A stretch of DNA of 64,000 bases. Source: Molanna angustata (Eukaryota > Arthropoda > Insecta > Trichoptera > Molannidae). Below are positions 33,505 through 44,157 of this stretch, in pieces. Numbering within the stretch: position 1 is the first letter of the stretch; each line of letters begins with the position of its first letter. The notes below the pieces were generated by a model. It worked only from the letters and a program-made list of their open reading frames with translations, was not told the origin of the DNA and made no database searches. The stretch is from positions 15,254,572 to 15,318,571 of the forward strand of contig OY754972.1 in assembly GCA_963576475.1 (NCBI GenBank). The letters are read 5' to 3'. The translations under genes and the position numbers were made by a program.

Positions 33505-33592
33505 ATGTGCCTCCACCGGGAATCGATACCGGAAATTTTGTCTCAGCAGGCGGATATCAAACCCATTGAGCCCCAAAGACCGGCTATTATTA
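33505..33592 (-). mobile_element. tRNA-like SINE fragment
   Basis: Minus strand reads GCTCAATGGGTTTGATATCC, then GGTATCGATTCCCGGTGGAG, which resembles tRNA A and B boxes (B box with one extra base). A full tRNA fold is not supported. Confidence 0.45.
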
Positions 33593-33659
33593 TTTAGAAG
33601 ATGACTTTTATTTATATTATTGTGACTATTATTTATTTAATTATAAAAATATTTATTTT

Positions 33660-34315
33660 CTGAAGTGACTTGGACGATGAAGGTTAACACCACGAACATG
33701 TTGGAAGCTTTTGAGATGTTGTTGCATTGCAGAATACTCAAAATCCCTTGGACAGATCTGGTAAGAAACTCAGAAGAAGTTCTGTCGAGCCAGAACAACC
33801 GAACAACTCCACTCGATAAAGGTCCGCAAGATCGCATATCTAGGTCATAAAATGAGGGAAGAAAAAAACATTTGTTTCAATTAATACTGGAGTACGAAAC
33901 TCCGAAATCCGGAGGATCTGCGATGCCGAGGATGTCGTGCGATGGGGTAGAAACAGATGACGTTACTGGAGAGATCACGTCGAAAGAGCGGATTCAGTGA
34001 GAATAGTGAAAATAGCGGCAGACGAGATACCGTCAACCACCAGACCCCCTGGACGACCACCAAAGAGATGGAAGGACAGCTGAACATCCGCGTCCCAGGA
34101 GTGAATCCGAGAATAAACAGTACCCAGTACTAGAACAAGCAGAAGAAGAAGAAGAAGAATACTGGAGGGTAACATTGAAAATCGCCTAGGGAATGGAAGG
34201 AGACAAATGTCCTGGCTGCGAAATATTAAGGAATGGATGGGCTTCAGAACTGTAGACTAGATATTCCGGGCGGCACAGGACAGAGAGGGATTCGCCAACG
34301 TCGTAGGTTCCTGAC
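33660..34315 (+). pseudogene. LINE C-terminal region, split by a second LINE
   Basis: Left part reads MLEAFEMLLHCRILKIPWTD, LVRNSEEVL and, with a frameshift, LGHKMREEKN; right part, after 34157, reads LEGNIENRLGNGRRQMSWLR-type text (NIKEWMGFRT, FRAAQDREGFANVV). Both halves belong to the E-A-F-E-M ... N-E-E-V-L ... L-G-H-x-M-R ... W-L-R-N-I ... A-x-D-R end of one reverse transcriptase, with the gap exactly at the insert. Confidence 0.75.
33893..34157 (+). mobile_element. 265-bp LINE stub with (GAA)n tail and 10-bp target duplication
   Basis: AATACTGGAG at 33883-33892 recurs at 34158-34167. Inside, the plus strand reads RRICDAEDVVRWGRN, then YWRDHVERADSVRIVKIAAD and STTRPPGRPPKRWKDS before a stop, and ends in (GAA)n. 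It is the end of an RTE-like protein of the type also seen at 3135-3330. Confidence 0.8.
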
Positions 34316-34324
34316 AGGGCACCA

Positions 34325-34648
34325 GAAGTACTTACTTTACTTTTCGTGTGGCTTTGGTACTTGTATCATCTTCACCCATATGGGCAGCGTCCAAGTTTTA
34401 CAGCATTACATCAAGCTCCGTCAATCATTCCACCGCCTCCGGTCTCGCCTCTTGGATGTCCTGGAGGGTGCCGCTTAATTTCCTATGTTGGCAGTGTTGC
34501 ACCATGTGCTTTACTGTCTGCTCAGTTCCACATTCACAGTCTGGGTTCTCCCTCTTCCCCCATCTCCAGAGCAAGAAGTTACAACTTTGTTCCATTCCAT
34601 ACCCTATTTTGCTGTACCCATATTTTTCGTGACAGGTCTTTATTATTA
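34325..34648 (-). pseudogene. LINE C-terminal stub cut by Helitron copy D
   Basis: Minus strand reads KIGYGMEQSCNFLLWRWGKR, ENPDCECGTEQTVKHMVQHC and a EAVEWLTELDVML end with stop: the C-x-C-G ... Q-T-x-x-H ... C knuckle of Jockey/CR1-type reverse transcriptases. The 5' side of the insert ends exactly where Helitron copy D begins (34649). Confidence 0.7.
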
Positions 34649-35639
34649 TCCAGCTGTCGATTCGTTTATGAGAATTCAATTCTCTTAATGAATCAACAGT
34701 ATTAAGCCAAGACGCGTGTATGAAGGAACATTTTGTATGGTGTAGCGGACTTTGCAGGCCAAACACCAACTTAGAGGCTTCGTAGCATATATGTTCTGTA
34801 TAAATGGATGAATTCAGAATTGGAAGTAGAACGTTTTGTGTGTCTGTGTCTGCGTATGTGTGTCCCCCGCCTCCTTATAACTTCTGATTCTTTCAATTCA
34901 CAGAACACAAAATTTCAGAATGTAAAGATAGTCACAGTCTACACAAATACAGGCCTACAAAATTTTGTACTCAGAATTTTGAATTTTTGTTTCAGTCAGG
35001 GGTTATCAACTTTTGAATTTTTGGTTTATTTTTCCATATATCTCAGAAACCATAAAAGCTAGAATGCTGAAAATTGGTATAAACATAGACAAATACAAAA
35101 TCTCAAATTACTTTTTTCAAAAAAATTCCAGGATTTCTCAAACATTTTTTATTAAGTAAAATATTTTTTTTTATCATTAATTTTTGAGTTCAACTGCAAA
35201 TATTTTCAATTTTTTTTAAAAATATCGAAAAAAGCCGAAACACCCCAACTAGATAATTTAATTTTCTATAAAAAATATTTATATTGTAGAAGTAAATCTC
35301 AATTTTTTTTAACGATTTTTATAAAAATTGAATTTAGTGGCGACATCGTTTCATACAATTTGTCAGGCAGTAAACAATACACAATATCTCACTTAATAGT
35401 ACCTATCAATTTAAACTACAAATATACATACATCATGCTGTTTTCTTATTCTGGGTAGGAAAAACAGACTGACCTCCATACTATTCTATCCTGACATATT
35501 ATATACCTACATATTTTATATAGAAAAGAAAAAATCTTAAAATATTTATAAATTTGTTTTTAAGTGTTAATAGTTTGGTACGTATTCTTCAATTATATAT
35601 ACTATCGACAGTTGGATCTCATGTGTTACGTGCAACTAG
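34649..35639 (+). mobile_element. Helitron-like non-autonomous element, copy D
   Basis: Starts TCCAGCTGTCGATTCG after A (34648) and ends GTGCAACTAG before T (35640); 991 bp. It shares the 5' hairpin, a GTGT-rich segment near 34840, the inverted subterminal 13-mer (CGACAGTTGGATCTCATG) and a LINE-tail-like module at 35419-35510. It lies inside a LINE stub. Confidence 0.85.
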
Positions 35640-35665
35640 TAATAATGTATGATCATGAAGATCGT

Positions 35666-35911
35666 TTAACCAACGCACACGTATCGACTATTCATAGCAA
35701 ATGCCTTTTTATTGGCTTTGAATAATAAATATTTATGAAGAAGTAAAAACCGTTCAGAAAGTTCAATAAAACCTATAGGGGGATTTGAATTGTAAATAAT
35801 TTTACTTTCTAGCTTTATATGTATTTGTGCAATATTTCCTATCATGTCATGTAACTGTACATATACTTGATCATTTAGACAGCGTGGTGTTTGATGAATT
35901 ATAGATGGCAA
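35666..35911 (-). other. Unrecognised 81-codon open frame beside an alpha copy
   Basis: Minus frame MPSIIHQTPRCLNDQVYVQL ... IKLESKIIYNSNPPIGFIEL ... ERFLLLHKYLLFKANKKAFA. Its first few codons lie in family alpha sequence (ATTGCCATCTATAATTC); the rest is between that repeat and Helitron copy D. The composition looks protein-like, but no family is recognised and no promoter or splice context supports it. Confidence 0.2.
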
Positions 35912-36365
35912 TAGTATTGTTCCTTATTTTCAGGTAAATTGTTACACACTATTCAAAAATATAGAATTTTCAAAAATTACATCGATAAAGGGAACTCAAT
36001 AAGAAGGCATAATTGGTGAACGTTGCGCAAGCGCATAAAGTGTTCACGTAAACAACCCGATGACAGGTCGTAAGCCCTGTAGGTGCCTCGAGTCCCTGGT
36101 TCTTCTACAATATCCCAACTTCGTGTCTATTGAGATGTTAAAAAAATGTTTGTCAATAAATATATCATTTGACTCCCGAAAGGGAAAAAAAAATAATGTT
36201 TGCGTATATGCAATCAAAAAATATTCGATTTACACACTCATTGGCACAAGTAGGTAAACAAGCCAAAAATGAAATAATATTGTTGGCGCAGTTCAGGGGT
36301 GACATCTGTGCGAGACACCGTCATCTCATTTACAAGGACTGTTGCTTTCATTGTTTACAAATTAA
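35890..36365 (-). repeat. Family alpha copy 3, modules in permuted order
   Basis: Reverse complement modules run: middle (35890-36000), head (36007-36130, with GTGAACGTTGCGCAAGCGC and CAGGTCGTAAGCCCTGTAGG), a linker GACTCCCGAAAGGG, then tail (36180-36365, with GCGCAGTTCAGGGGTGACAT). In copies 1, 4 and 5 the order is head-middle-tail, so this copy is circularly permuted. Confidence 0.7.
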
Positions 36366-36391
36366 CTAATTTCTTGATATTATATATTATG

Positions 36392-36443
36392 CTGGTTACC
36401 CCACATTGTGGGATATGCCGTGATGGTATGAATGAATGAATGA
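36392..36443 (+). mobile_element. 52-bp LINE 3' stub with (GAAT)n tail
   Basis: ATTATG at 36386-36391 recurs at 36444-36449. The insert reads as the last residues GYPTLWDMP plus stop and GATGGTATGAATGAATGAA, the same end as 49300-49383. Confidence 0.65.
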
Positions 36444-36469
36444 ATTATGACCTCATTAAATTCGTTGAT

Positions 36470-37400
36470 TAACCGATATTTTTACTCTTCATACTATGGA
36501 ATAGTGGAGAGTCATGATTTCACCATTATTAAACTTATTTCTTTTACAGCATTTTCTCAATAGGCATCATGTAGAGAGTGCACACAAATAAATATGTATG
36601 GCGTACGGTGAACGCCGTACGGATTTTCCTTTTTGTGTCCTCTCTACAGTCCAAATTATAAGTCCGATCGACTTCATATTAACATTAAATATATATGTTT
36701 TAAGTGCATAGACATAGATCTGATTTGTTTTCCATAGGTAACTTTTAATTTCTTCATTATGAATTCATCATTTACGATGTTTTTTTTCTGTGTCCTCTCT
36801 GCAGCCCAAACTATTAGTCCGACTGACTTCATATTGACATCATATATCGACCGCTTACCGCCAATACCTCCTTACTCAAAAATCAATTAAATTTGTACCT
36901 TCAACTTCTATCTTACACAGAAGTATTAATTAACACCAAAAACGAATATTTGTAGAATTATACATTGTAAAAAACAACTATTTTTTAAAGCAATGTTCAT
37001 TCTTGGAAATAAAATTATAAAACAGTGTTTTCAGAATGTTCTGTAAAATTTTACATATTTAAAATAGGAGGTATTGGCAGTAAGCGGTCGATATGTAAAT
37101 TTCATAAACTTATAGCTGATTAGTTTACCATAGATATCCGTTAATTTCTTCTCTATGATTTCATTTGTTAAATTTTCAAAATGCTCTCATGTTTGAAATT
37201 TTGATTCTATAAAAATACACTGCATTCACTGCAAAAATGCATTCAAGGATTGTCAAATTTTAAAGAAAAAAATCTAGGGTCCGCCATATCAATGTAAAAT
37301 AAATTACATATTTGTATGAAAAATGTATATAACAGAAGTAAAATAACTTCTGCATGAGAAAATTGAGTGATCAACTTCATATTGATATTGTATGTGTCTC
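36470..37400 (-). repeat. Dispersed repeat beta, copy 1, with internal duplication and a MITE
   Basis: Reverse complement of 51365-51835: the pairs GTGGAGAGTCATGATTTCAC / GTGAAATCATGACTCTCCAC and ACAGAAGTAAAATAACTTCT / TTTTACTTCTGTTATATAC mark its ends. The segment with GTGTCCTCTCT...AGTCCGA...GACTTCATATT occurs twice (36635-36688, 36788-36845). A MITE interrupts it at 36844. Confidence 0.7.
36844..37094. mobile_element. 251-bp MITE with 29-bp terminal inverted repeats
   Basis: Ends 36844-36872 and 37066-37094 are inverse copies with one mismatch (ATATCGACCGCTTAC ... CCAATACCTCCT). The paralogous repeat near 51670-51690 lacks it, giving an empty site consistent with insertion at a TA or TAT. 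No coding capacity; a Tc1/mariner-type MITE is likely from the TA target. Confidence 0.8.
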
Positions 37401-37424
37401 TATAGACAAGTGTATTTTTTTACT

Positions 37425-37560
37425 CTCCATTTCTTCCTTGAGGGGTAGGCAGTGAGAATCGAACACCGTATTCTTCTATCTTGACACTTGACAGATATAC
37501 ATCGCCTCATCAACATTGATACACTGTCTCATACATGCTCATCTTGCTAGAAATACAATT
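37425..37560 (-). pseudogene. Degraded LINE 3' end
   Basis: Minus strand reads CIRHCMNVDEAMYICQVS and RRIRCSILTAYPS, a decayed version of the CMNVKEAMNACQDRKMWRSV and LSAYP end seen at 61200. Confidence 0.5.
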
Positions 37561-38555
37561 TTTCATAAATTACTCAACAGGTTCCATGTAGAATGTGCAT
37601 ACTATGAGTTTCGTGACAATGTTTTTGTGTGTATCGTTTATTGTGAAAACTTTTGTCATCTGGGAATCTTATATTTTATAAAGAATCTGATAAAATGCAT
37701 TTAGAGATCGTCAACCATTCAAGAAGAAAACATGAACACTTACATATTATGGTGTGGAGAGTTGGCCACAACCCACTCGTTTAATTATATTTTTTGACAA
37801 AAACCTCCTAAAATCCCGCACCGCATTCAACGTGACCCGCTCGAGAGGAATATTTACTGATTTTGTAGAATTTAAAACTTGTCAAGGAATCACAACGTTT
37901 AGGGGTATGTATATTTAGATACATATTTCCATGATTTTTTTTCATTGGTAGATTACTTAGACAAAAACAACAATTAAATGACATATTATTTTTTTTTATT
38001 TTAAAAATATTAGTCCTTTTAAAAATTAAAATATTTTAAAAGGACTTTGTCAGTAATTACTTATTTAAATTGCTTTCGACGGAGCTTTTAATGTTTTTTT
38101 TTTTGAAAATGGAATAAATTAATTTAATTTAAAATTGTGAAGTAGGGATATACTTTCCTCATAAAACATCCTGGAATTCTACACTTCAAAATAATGGTCT
38201 CATGTGTTTTATCCCGCTACCGTTCTCTTTTCTCATAAATATTTTATCGCGAGGAAAATGACAAACGTTGAAGAATGATAATATGCGACATTGAAATATA
38301 TACGCATTTAATTTTTTTTAAGGAAAATAAAATTTCAAAACAAAGCCGTAGGTATTCATAAACAAAACGCAGACAGTCATAATATTCCATTTATTCATAC
38401 CATCACGGGATATCCCACAATGGAGCGACCAGCGACAGAAGTATGGCACATCCATGTATTCCCACACACTATCTAAAGTCTCTGCTTAATAGGCACAACA
38501 TTCAAAATGGGTGCATGGTGAACTTCATTTCTAAAATTTATGAGATATTTTTTGT
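37561..38555. other. Intergenic with short hairpin and LINE-tail trace
   Basis: A hairpin AGTCCTTTTAAA / TTTAAAAGGACT lies at 38012-38046. At 38395-38440 ATTCATACCATCACGGGATA followed by TCCCACAATGG is an inverted trace of the LINE stub end seen at 36392 and 49300. No gene. Confidence 0.35.
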
Positions 38556-38561
38556 TGCATA

Positions 38562-39120
38562 GGGTGTCTCAAGACGAAGTTTATATTTAGTGGATCGATT
38601 AAAAAAAAGTAAGCCGTGTATCGAAAAAATGTTTATTGGTTATTAAAGTAAAAAATTTGGGAATTTATTTCTTAAAAATAATATCGTCCAAATGTAGACC
38701 CTCGCGTTCGCAGCCCTCATTTAATCGAACAGCTTAATTACTTATGACGGCTCGGCAGGTGGACTCAGTGATGGCTACCATTTTGTGGCGGATATATTCT
38801 TAAAAATGCGCTAGAGAAGTCGGTTTACTCGCGTTAACTTCAGATTTAGGATAACCGCATAGGAAAAAGTCCATAGGTGTTAGATCAGGACTGCGTGGAG
38901 GCCAATTTATGTCACCTTTCCTGGAGATCAATTTTCCTGGGAAAATTTCACGAACTCGTGGCAGAGATGTATTGGACGTGCGTGACGTTGCTCCGTCCTG
39001 CTGGAATCATGTTCTTTTGTTAAAGCAAGGAAAGTTTTGTAGTTTAGGTACCAAAAAGTCGTCTAACATCTCCACATAACGCTCTGAATTCAAATATAAA
39101 CTTTCTTTTAAGACACCTTG
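38562..39120 (-). mobile_element. mariner/Tc1-like deletion derivative with TA duplication
   Basis: Inverted termini (GGGTGTCTCAAGACGAAGTT at 38562; its mate ACTTTCTTTTAAGACACC at 39100-39117) are flanked by TA at 38560-38561 and 39121-39122. Inside, the minus strand holds only the C-terminal part of the transposase. The internally deleted structure suggests a non-autonomous derivative of a mariner-like element. Confidence 0.8.
38640..39100 (-). pseudogene. mariner-like transposase C-terminal fragment
   Basis: Minus strand reads LNSERYVEMLDDFLVPKLQN, FPCFNKRT, FQQDGATSRTSNTSLPRVRE, IFPGKLISRKGDINWPPRSP, DLTPMDFFLCGYPKSEVNAS and RLNEGCERECLHLDDIIFKK. FQQDGA holds the second catalytic Asp and WPPRSPDL...DFFL the third-residue region of the DDD/E triad. 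The DNA-binding N-terminus and first Asp are absent, and at least one stop interrupts the frame. Confidence 0.8.
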
Positions 39121-39139
39121 TATGTTAGATCATTTTGTT

Positions 39140-39905
39140 TGTGGCAGGCCACATCTCTAAATTTCTTTCGAGCGCGCGCCTAGCGACGGCAAGTACATTT
39201 GTTTATCGCTAGGCCGAGTTCATCGCCCGCAACGTCAAACAAGTGACAATACTCCTCAACTGGGTATGACACTTCAAATAAATAAGTCTAGAAAGTTCGA
39301 GGACATTGAACTTGCTACCCCCAGCGCAGCACTATTTAAGGGAGTCTACACCTCTACACGTCGTCACTTCATTTCCGTATTTCCGTCACTTCGATTCGTC
39401 ACATCACGCCGCCGTTCTCGACCACGCCGTCTCGCCGACACTTCGTCTCTCGACCACCGGTCATCTCTCGACCTCGCGAGCACGATGGTACTTCACCATG
39501 CGAAGATTCGGACACTTCGAACACACCCGCTAACTCGCTCGTTATACCTACTCATCGTGAGAAAAGTTCCTTTGTAAGTTATTTCATCAATTGTAAATTT
39601 ACCCTTAAGCAAACTATTAATTGTGATCAATATACTCATTGTTACTTTTGACCATTCTTTCTTCTTCTCTCTCAACCACTGCCCTTGTGTTCTTATTTCA
39701 AATCATATCCACTTGGGATATAGTAAACTCTCTTTACTGGTAACCCCTCTGGTTACCACTTATATTTAATAGTAACCACTCTGGTTACTACCTACTGTTG
39801 ATTGGTAACCCCTCCGGTTACCAATCAGCTTTATGTTCTTACGGGACACCCGAAAACGATGTTTATAGAAAAATTGTGGAAGCACTATTCTAAACCGGTG
39901 CCACA
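39140..39905 (+). mobile_element. Candidate solo LTR
   Basis: Bounded by TGTGGCAGG (39140) and CCGGTGCCACA (ends 39905), giving the 5'-TG...CA-3' and short inverted ends of an LTR. It is much richer in GC than its flanks in the first half, with a TATTTAAG box at 39333-39340 about 25-35 bases ahead of a possible initiator. Three hairpins of GGTAACC...GGTTACC type follow at 39739-39825. No flanking target duplication was found and no internal gag-pol region is present, so the assignment stays provisional. A host promoter/exon is the alternative. Confidence 0.45.
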
Positions 39906-40084
39906 CGGGATGTATATTACAGAATGTGTATGTGTACTTTTTTTTTAAAAATAACTACAAATAATAAGCATCGGTCAAGGACAATGGTTAAACAAGTATT
40001 TAAGTCATTGTTTTTATGCCAATTTTACATTCATAAACTACCCTTCGATAAAAATTATAAATATTTAGTAACAGGTTTTTAATT

Positions 40085-40575
40085 ATATCAATAGAAACGA
40101 AGTTGGAATATTTACTGTAGGAGAACCGGGAAATCAAGGCACCTACAGGGCTTACGACCTGTCATCGGCTGGTTTACGTGATCACTTTATGCGCTTGCGC
40201 AACGTTCACCAATTATGCATTTTTTTAATGAGATCCCTATCAATTAAATTTTGAAAGTTCTATATATTGTAATACTGAAATTATTTTCGCTTGAAAATAA
40301 GGAATTTTTACTACAGCCATCTATGTGTGAAATTATGAACAACATTCTAATATTTTTATTTATTCTTGTTGTAACGCCATCTATTGAGAGAATTGGTTTT
40401 TTGTAAATAATGAGAGCAACAATTCTTATACCTGAGGTGACAAATGCATTTTTCGCATAGAAGTCACCCCTGAATTGCGCCAGACTTATAAAGTCATTTT
40501 TGTCTTATTTTCCTACTTGTACCAATGTGTATGTAATCGAATCTTTTTTTATTATTGCATATGCGCAAACATTGG
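40085..40575 (+). repeat. Family alpha copy 4 (head-middle-tail order)
   Basis: Head with AGGCACCTACAGGGCTTACG, middle with GAAATTATTTTCGC and CAGCCATCTATGTG, then TAACGCCATCTATTGAGAG and tail GAAGTCACCCCTGAATTGCG and ATTGCATATGCGCAAACATT. It is the most complete copy and serves as the reference. No open frame. Confidence 0.75.
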
Positions 40576-40599
40576 ATTTTTTTTCAATTGGTTGATATT

Positions 40600-41560
40600 G
40601 ATTGATTGATAGGTAGTATGGGAAGTTCAACAAGCCTTATTTGTTTATTTTTTTATTAAGAGAAAAAACAATTACACATCATTCATATTTCCTTTTTCGT
40701 TTTATACATTAAGTTGATATAAAGGTATGTGTAATCACATTTTTTCCATAGAAAAGTTAAAAATAGACGTGCTTAGAGATAAAAGTAACAGAATACAAAA
40801 ATCTATGAAGGTTGAAAAATCATACCTAATTTGAAGTATAAAGTATAATTTTGAATTCACTAGAATGGCGTTTAAAAAAATCAATCAAATTAAAACACTT
40901 CCTCAAAATCGCCAGCCATGCCCAGGTCCTAAAAGGCTGTATCTTTTATATTTTTTAAAAATTACCCCCTTGAATATATTATATTCGGTTACAACAAAAT
41001 TGTCAACCTTATCCTTTTATATATTAAGTATTAATCCGAATGACCGAACTACGCCCAATTGAAACTTAATGACGTTAGTTTGTTGCACTTTTGTATCATC
41101 TTTAAATAAACATTAAAAATTGATCTACTGATTCTATAGCAACCATACTCAACCTGCGGCCCGCCAAGCTTTTTTGTGCGGCCCTAAACACATTTATTAT
41201 CAGGGATATGGTTTACATAATCTGGCATTCTATATTTCGTATATTTTGAGTTTAGAACGATTCTAATCTGCAAGCTATTTTTGAAGAACAAAAAGAGGGA
41301 AAGGAATAGGTACATCCATTTTTGGAAATTAGTTCCTGAAAAATACAAGACTAAAAAATTGTGCTTTCCTGCTCCTCACATTGTTTGCATCAACATATAT
41401 TTGTGAATCATCATATTACAAAATGAAATATGTAAAAAACGTATACAGGAATCGACTTACTGATTCTCACCATGATAACAATTATAAACCCGATTTGTCT
41501 ACAATTGTTGAAAATTTATCTCAATTCCAAAAATTATACTAATTTAAAAAAAAATCGCTT
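40600..41560. other. Intergenic; possible hAT-type end
   Basis: ACTCAACCTGCGGCCCGCC at 41149-41167 resembles the terminal sequence of some hAT elements, but no partner end was found. No gene. Confidence 0.25.
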
Positions 41561-41566
41561 GGATAC

Positions 41567-41779
41567 ATGTTACTTTTGACTTTTACTTTTTTAACTATTG
41601 TAATTTTAAAGGAACCGTATGCTGATAATGATAAGCGATATGTATTTTTAAAATCTCAAATTGTTATTAAAAATCTCAAAGTGGTGTGTGATACTAGCGG
41701 AATGTGTGTGAAGAAAATCATAATGGTAAACGAAAGTACTAAATATTTTACGAACCTAGATCACAACAACAATGATTAA
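41567..41779 (+). CDS. Possible small secreted peptide (unrecognised)
   Basis: A 70-codon frame beginning MLLLTFTFLTIVILKEPYAD with a signal-like hydrophobic start, then two cysteines (VVCDTSGMCVKK) and a polar end FTNLDHNNND. An in-frame stop lies about 27 bases upstream of the ATG. No promoter, no close polyadenylation word and no family were recognised; chance is a serious alternative. Confidence 0.2.
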   Translation: MLLLTFTFLTIVILKEPYADNDKRYVFLKSQIVIKNLKVVCDTSGMCVKKIIMVNESTKYFTNLDHNNND

Positions 41780-42660
41780 ACCTTTTTAAAATCTCTTTGT
41801 AAAGATGCCTTTAATCTCGACGTCGTTTTTTGTCCAAAACGTAATTAAGCTTCACGTTATACAGGTTTTATAGGTACATTTCCTTGTATGTCGCTCACGT
41901 GACCATCATTGTTCGTGAACAACCCTTACTATTCATTCAATAGCTTTTCCTTTTATTCTTTCAAAGGACTTGACGCGTTGAATTTTATTTTGACATTATC
42001 AAGTATTTCAAATTCCATTATTTCCATGTTTTCTATGCTGGTACACGATACACAAAAGTTTTAAGTTGTTTAAGTGATGCAGAATTGTTTAAACAAAGAC
42101 TTTTACATATACTTGGGGCATTTTTATATCGTTATGGTCAGTTGGTTAGGCAGATATCTGACTGCTGTCCTATTCCCGGCGAAGACTCAGTTTTTGATAT
42201 TTAATTGTCTTTTCAATCTGAATCCGTAAGAAGGTTGATATATTATATTGAAGTCTCTAGAATGTGACAAGTAGTTATTGGGTTATAGGTTTCCATGTAC
42301 CTACATTAAATATCTGAGTGCGCTCGTTCTGTGCAGTGATGGTAATTTTGCACTCGGTAAATGTTATTTTTTCTTATTTTGATATTATTTTTGCAATCAA
42401 TAACTCTTACTGCAAATACTTAGCACGCTTTAAGCGATGATTGTTTTTTTTAATATTTAGTACTAACTATGTATCTGACAGACGCCTGTCATTGGAGCAT
42501 TGGAGAACTTATGTGTTTGTATCATGTGTTAACTTGTTTGTGTATATTTCAATGTTCTGTTGGTGTCTTAAATAAATAAATAATAAAAAAATATTATTTG
42601 ACATAGAACCTGTAAGAAAGCCCAGAAGCTATACAAAATAAATCGAAATCAGAAAATCAA
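41780..42660. other. Intergenic with LINE-tail trace
   Basis: A CAGTTGGTTAGGCAGATATC-like tRNA-type segment lies near 42140-42185, and TTAAATAAATAAATAATAAA at 42569-42588 looks like a LINE or SINE tail. No gene is supported. Confidence 0.3.
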
Positions 42661-42664
42661 ATTA

Positions 42665-42790
42665 AATTAGATGGGTGATCGCATACCGCACGGGCTTAGT
42701 AATCCAGAGGTCGTGAATTTGAATTCGTTTGCCTAGAGCAAAAGCATTTATGCTTAATTTAGGGAATACATTAGGCAATATACAGATAAG
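42665..42790 (+). mobile_element. Degraded tRNA-derived SINE
   Basis: Shows GGGCTTAGTAATCCAGAGGT then CGTGAATTTGAATTCG in place of the B box, and a body AGAGCAAAAGCATTTATGCT then TAATTTAGGGAATACATTAG, aligned with the copies at 6731 and 12583. Confidence 0.5.
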
Positions 42791-42799
42791 GAATATTAT

Positions 42800-44155
42800 A
42801 ATACGTACAATGGCTGGTTTATTGCCATAAGGCATTAAAAATGTATCATAATATTCCATAGAAAAACGTATCGTTTAAAAAAATTATATCAAGCAACAAG
42901 GAAAATACGGAACACTTATATGAATTCTAAGTAGGCTCTTTCTAGCTATCTTTGATATTCATCTTTGTTGAATAATTATTTCAGCCCAACTGAGCTGAAA
43001 ATGCCGATAGTGTAGGTGGGTACCTATATTAAAAATATCATTTTGATATCATAAAATTGTCAATTGATGTTGTGAAATCTGTCATGGGTAAATTTTAATA
43101 TCAATAAGCAATAATATTCATGTGCCTAACAAAACGGCAACCTAACAGCAAATGTCAGAGTTCAGATGTCACAAAATAAAATATTATCACAATTTTTGAG
43201 TGTAATCTGATTTCTTGTATTTTTTTTTATATCCTAACAATGTTGTCTCTGATGTTTGTAATATAAAAATATGGAAATAAATATACAACTGATGAATAAT
43301 TGTTATCCTGTACAAAAAATTGTGTACAATTGATAAAATTATTTTATTTTTATCGAAATACGAGGAAATATCTCCAGATGTACATATAAAGAGTAACACT
43401 TTATTGCTAAACCTATGCGGGTCGAATACTGTTAGATTTGTTAGTTTTACATTAGATTATATTATAATTTGAATCCAAATCAAGCATTAATTGATTTCAT
43501 TATAATGTAGTACTTTTAATTATTAGATATTAAAAGATCAATAACTTGTGTATTATCATGAGATTTTTAAATTTACTTATTAAATTATGAGTCTCAAATA
43601 AATTGTTTGCAAAAAGTTTAAACACTCCTTTTTAACAAAAAATACGATTTCAAATATTGATAACACAAAAAATAAGAAGCAGGAGGTATTCATTTTTTAT
43701 ACTTACATAAATTATAAAGTGACTCGTTTATTACCGATTACTAACGGTTTTTTTTCGGATTATCTAAAAATAGGCAATTTTAACCGTATATAAAGTTAAA
43801 CAAGAATCTAAATCCTTCAGAATAACCATGTAGGTTGTAGCTACATTGTACATTATAGAAAAAAATGAACCACTAATTCCCTTTGCATAGGTTAATTGTA
43901 GAGAATTGCTAAACGGAGTGGAGAAAGTGATACATAGCTTTGCTGCCAACCAATCTCCAAGATTGAAATAGAAAAAGAACATTCTCTGCTTCATATGTCC
44001 GCCTGAATCGGCTCCTTATGACTCGGCAATACATAGCTACTGCAAAATATTTGAATGGAAAGGCCATAATATATGGATATACGTGAAGTAAGTCCCCTGA
44101 CAATATCGGATCCGCTTTTAGATACTTTTACCCAAAATACTTTCTCACAAGCAGA
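42800..44155. other. Intergenic, no gene seen
   Basis: AT-rich; short frames without features. Confidence 0.3.
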
Positions 44156-44157
44156 GG

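Noticed and set aside
39266..39577. Arg/Ser/Thr-rich open frames in the GC-rich block
   Set aside because: Overlapping frames without motifs inside a candidate LTR leader; base composition explains their length.
39123..39850. LTR starting at TGTTAGATC and ending GGGACA
   Set aside because: The pair TGTGGCAGG...CCGGTGCCACA gives matching inverted ends; the alternative does not.
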